A stretch of DNA of 64,000 nucleotides from assembly GCA_025716815.1 (NCBI GenBank), contig JAIXMN010000034.1:62001-126000 (forward strand). The letters are read 5' to 3'. A model generated the notes under the pieces. It made no database searches, was not told the origin of the DNA, and was given only the letters and a program-made list of their open reading frames with translations. The stretch comes from Dichotomocladium elegans. Its lineage: Eukaryota; Mucoromycota; Mucoromycetes; Mucorales; Lichtheimiaceae. The position numbers and the translations under genes are program-made. Positions 60,856 through 64,000 of the stretch are shown piece by piece (position 1 is the stretch's first letter; every line of letters starts with the position of its first letter).

Positions 60856-62089
60856 ATTATTATTACGCGGCATTCGCGTGACATGCATTTGTTTCGTGTC
60901 CTGCAGCTTCGTGTTCGGCGCATCTTCCCGTGACGCGAACGATGCTAACTTGCTTCGTTTTAGAAGCGGTTGCGGGTAACAAAAAATAAAAATAGTAACC
61001 AATCAACGTCATTGACGTCTCCAGAGATAGATGTTCCGAGATGATCTTGCCTTCATGGCCTTGTGAACGCAACGTCTTCGTTCTTTCTTGCTCCTGGCCT
61101 CCATGGTCAATGCCTGTGTCCGTATCTGTTTCTTCAATCTCGCCGCTCAAAAGTTCGTATCATTGGTGTTATTTCATACACGCCCGACACATGTCATGCT
61201 GCTCTTTTATGCCCTCCGTCCATGACCGGCCATTAGCCATCGATTGCTGTCGTCCTCATCGTGTTCCCATGCATTTGATAACAGCAGAAGAGGATATGAT
61301 CGCATAGGTTAAAACGTGGTGGGGAGGCAGCGAAGTTACTATGGTGGATGTTTGTTGTCATTGTTGGCAGGTACAGCTGCAGCTGTAGTGGCGTGGAACA
61401 TGATTGTTTATCGAATGGTACACGAAGGGACCCGCACGTCGAATTGGATATCATGCGCCGTAGCAAAAACACTCGACAAGATCCATGTACAACAATCCAT
61501 TTTCACCATGAGGAGCGTGGCTCGTTCAATACTGCTTGCGATCAGCAGCAGTACCAAGCTTCTTTAATGACGTCTCTTCGTCACATGATCTAATACCCGC
61601 TATGCGTCGTCCCCGTCGGCATAAATATGCCAGTCGGCTACGATATTGTCCACTGTGGCTATATTAATTGCAAAGTCAGTCCGGAGGAAAGAGTAACGAT
61701 AGCGCATGCATGTGAAGAGTCACTATTTACAGGACGCACGGAGCTGCCTATCGCCAGATAATCTTTGGTGGATGCAAGAACTGAGACTCAGGGGTCCAAA
61801 GAAGGATAATAAAGTCCGGGCGTGCTTGTAATATCGGGCAAAAAGCGTTACCAGAGGTGAAAGCTGGCAGCTTCTGGAGAATGGTTGCGCATCTTTTGAT
61901 GCCTGAATTGCAGGCCATGGTTTCGAATTTTCTGTGGTTATTTCCTAAGAGAGCGATGCCGGACATAAGAAATAAACACGGGTATAGATGACGAATATGC
62001 TGGTTATAATTTTTAGCCATCTTTCCAGCTTGATGGATATCGTACTTTGTAAAGCTTGGTCTCCCCATTTTACATTAAAGCGAATGCCT
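60519..62089. other. 1.6-kb gap with CTG repeat
   Basis: A CTG microsatellite and several short frames. A minus-strand frame at 60863-61150 (acidic then Lys/Arg-rich) could be a small exon but has no family signal, so I do not call it. Confidence 0.45.
60811..60866. repeat. (CTG)n trinucleotide repeat, about 14 units, then (TTA)n
   Basis: Pure GCT/CTG units run from 60811 to 60853, followed by TTA units. On the minus strand the frame would encode poly-Ser or poly-Gln, but I see no convincing gene around it. Confidence 0.9.
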
Positions 62090-64000
62090 TCACTTCTGTT
62101 TAAAGCAGCGTTAGAGAAAAACGAAAACAGGCAGACACATTCTCTTACGTTTAAAGTATCTTTGTTTTCTTGTTCAACGGCCAATGGATCGTCACTCAAT
62201 AATTCCGCAAGGCCTGCGACACGGTCAAGTTTATATTCGGATGTAAGCTCACGCGCACGACTCAGTGGAACCCTATGTATCCTTTAGCCGTCATTCTACG
62301 TAGACCAAAATAAATAAAACGCCTTACCAATTTCCGCGGCACTCTTTCCGCCCACTTTTTAGACACACAACCGAATCATCCTGGTCGAATCCACAGGAGT
62401 TTTCGGTAGTGACTTCACCCAATATCTGCCTCGAAGCCTTGAGCATCTGTGTCGCATTGACATAACCTTCAGACAAGTAATAGTAATGGTTCATGTTTCT
62501 CATCTTAGCCCTCGTATTGCTTGTGCTGCGTGTGCGGAGCGCAACATGTTCTGAAGCCCCATTCGTCGAGGCGATATACCTCAAGACTGCGATATTGGAT
62601 GATTTGTAAGCCGTTTGCAATTGGTAACATTCCATCGAGCCATATGTCTTTTTCGTAATGGTATACTCCTTGCTCCCGTGTATTTGGCGCATTGTCGAAG
62701 GCATGATCTGTTTAATCGTGTGATCTACTGGTATCGTCTCTGATACAGTCGTCCTCTTAGATAATGTTGTTACTCTCGACTGATACCCATCTTGCGGCCA
62801 AGACATGCTTCTGGATCTAGGAAGAGGATGCGTTGTGGTGGCGACATCAGCAGCAGACGTGGTAGAGGCTTCGGTACTATTGCAACACGGACGATCTTGT
62901 GAATCCATAGAAGGTGAAAGGCTTCTCGCGTATGTCCGGCTGGCTGCAGGCACGGGCTGAGGAGCAGATGTAGGAAGTTTGTGCTTGCTATCGTTATGAT
63001 CACCATCCCCGTCGAAATAAATGTCCAGGTCGGATACAGAGATCGACTCGGGAGAATCCACATTATCGTGTGATGCTGGCGTGGCTGTTGCTGTTGAATC
63101 CTCCGCCAAAAACACAGAGCCGAGATCGGTGTCATAATCCACCGTCCAGAGATCATTGTGAAGGCCATCATGAGTGTCATCGATGCTGTCGGATGGTTGC
63201 GTCAATCCATGGTCAGAACGCGGTCTATTCTCGCAAACAGACATTTGAGCGATACTTGGGCGTCGCATCAAAGTCGATGAAGAATGGTTGAAATCGGCGG
63301 TCTCGTCATCACCTTTCAACATTTCTTCATGGTAATCCTCCTCATCGCTCTCATTGTCCTCTGACACGACTAAACTTTGCTGGATATGTTCTCCCTCATC
63401 AGATGACATTTCATCCCAGGTTGAAGATTGAGATGATGACGACGAAACCGAGGGTGATTCTGTAGTAGGCGATAGTGGTAGCAGCAGAAGCTGTCGGCGT
63501 AAGCGCTTCTGCTCATGTTGAAAATCTTCATCGTCATCCTCGCTCTCGCTCTCGACCTCATGCCGTCGTCGCCGGCGGCTTTGTAACTGAAAAGGTGATG
63601 GTGGTGATTTCGCCCGATATCGGATATGGATGTGCTCTGCTTGGACATTATCCTCATCCTCACTTTTAGTTTCAAGGCGTTTCTTGCGCTGCGGTCCTAA
63701 GGATGGTGGTCCTAAGGATGAGGGTCGTTTTACACCATGTCGCGGTACACGTGAAGGCGCAGTGAATGATGGATCGTCAGTGGAGTATCCTATGGCCGGT
63801 ACGAACCCTATCATTTCGTTATCAGAGGATTGCGGAGAGGGTGATGGCGATGGCGATGGCGAGCGCTCTGTCAATGGTGAATCTATTGCCAGCGAATAAT
63901 ATATTCTCCTCGAGTGGCGTTCATCATAATGCTTATTAAGAAGAGGAGGTCGGGATGGTTTATGTGTGGCAGCACGCTTGAAGTGCTGAGAGATACGAGA
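62090..64000 (-). CDS. APSES/KilA-N DNA-binding protein, 5' end beyond the window
   Basis: Exons 62328-64000 (open to the window edge), 62149-62272 and 62090-62095. The frame has no stop from 64000 inward, so the true start lies outside; the first ATG inside is at 63814. The first half is a highly acidic/Ser-rich, disordered region. The C-terminal part is a KilA-N/APSES-type domain: YLSEGYVNATQMLKAS, then GRKECRGN, W-VPLSRARELTSEY across the splice, and VAGLAELLSDDP. APSES proteins bind DNA and control cell cycle or development in fungi (Mbp1, StuA, Xbp1). The final exon adds only one codon and a stop; reading through the second intron would instead give a longer tail, so the C-terminus is uncertain. 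Confidence 0.8.

Noticed and set aside
1..64000. CRISPR arrays, operons or prokaryotic features
   Set aside because: Introns throughout and fungal gene families show a eukaryotic nuclear sequence; no spaced direct repeats were seen.

Overview
The window is nuclear DNA from a filamentous, early-diverging fungus, most likely Mucoromycota. Genes carry many short GT-AG introns of about 52-95 nt, CT-rich leaders precede most start codons, and TATA boxes are rare. The gene set mixes fungal genes (Rax2, Mkk1/2-type MAPKK, APSES/KilA-N factor) with genes usually thought of as animal genes: RSPRY1, a PRL/PTP4A phosphatase, peroxisomal GNPAT, a TEA factor with a TEAD-like C-terminal domain, an ARM+BTB protein, and a possible WWE protein. 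I see no rRNA, CRISPR array or intact transposon. I could not test for tRNAs rigorously.

Layout. 1-2 kb: low-complexity protein with a WWE-like domain (+). 2.9-4.3: CK2 alpha (-). 5.5-6.3: PRL phosphatase (+). 6.8-9.6: RSPRY1 (-). 13.2-16.7: DHAP acyltransferase with C-terminal SKL (-). 17.8-19.4: MAP kinase kinase (+). 21.9-28.5: Rax2-like membrane protein with a long motif-repeat tail and SH3 (-). 31.2-35.7: CLASP (+). 38.5-42.8: ABCB/MDR transporter, frame-disrupted (+). 45.9-48.2: TEA/ATTS transcription factor (+). 48.6-50.1: FHA-RING ligase (-). 52.8-56.9: ARM/BTB protein and a small Dabb-barrel protein (-). 57.3-60.5: SET protein and purple acid phosphatase in tight tandem (-). 62.1-64.0: APSES/KilA-N factor, cut by the window edge (-). 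Gaps of 2.5-3.5 kb lie between several genes and show no convincing coding signal.

The genes do not form one pathway, but several concern polarity, cytoskeleton and morphogenesis: Rax2, CLASP, a Dma-type FHA-RING protein, a cell-wall-integrity-type MAPKK, a TEA factor and an APSES factor. I rebuilt exon models by hand from splice sites and family conservation. These models reveal GC-AG introns, two introns of only 32-34 nt, and exons of 16 and 23 nt, all of which automatic annotation would tend to miss. The most distinctive protein feature is the Rax2 tail, with about nine spaced copies of a Val-Arg-Trp-Thr motif ahead of an SH3 domain.
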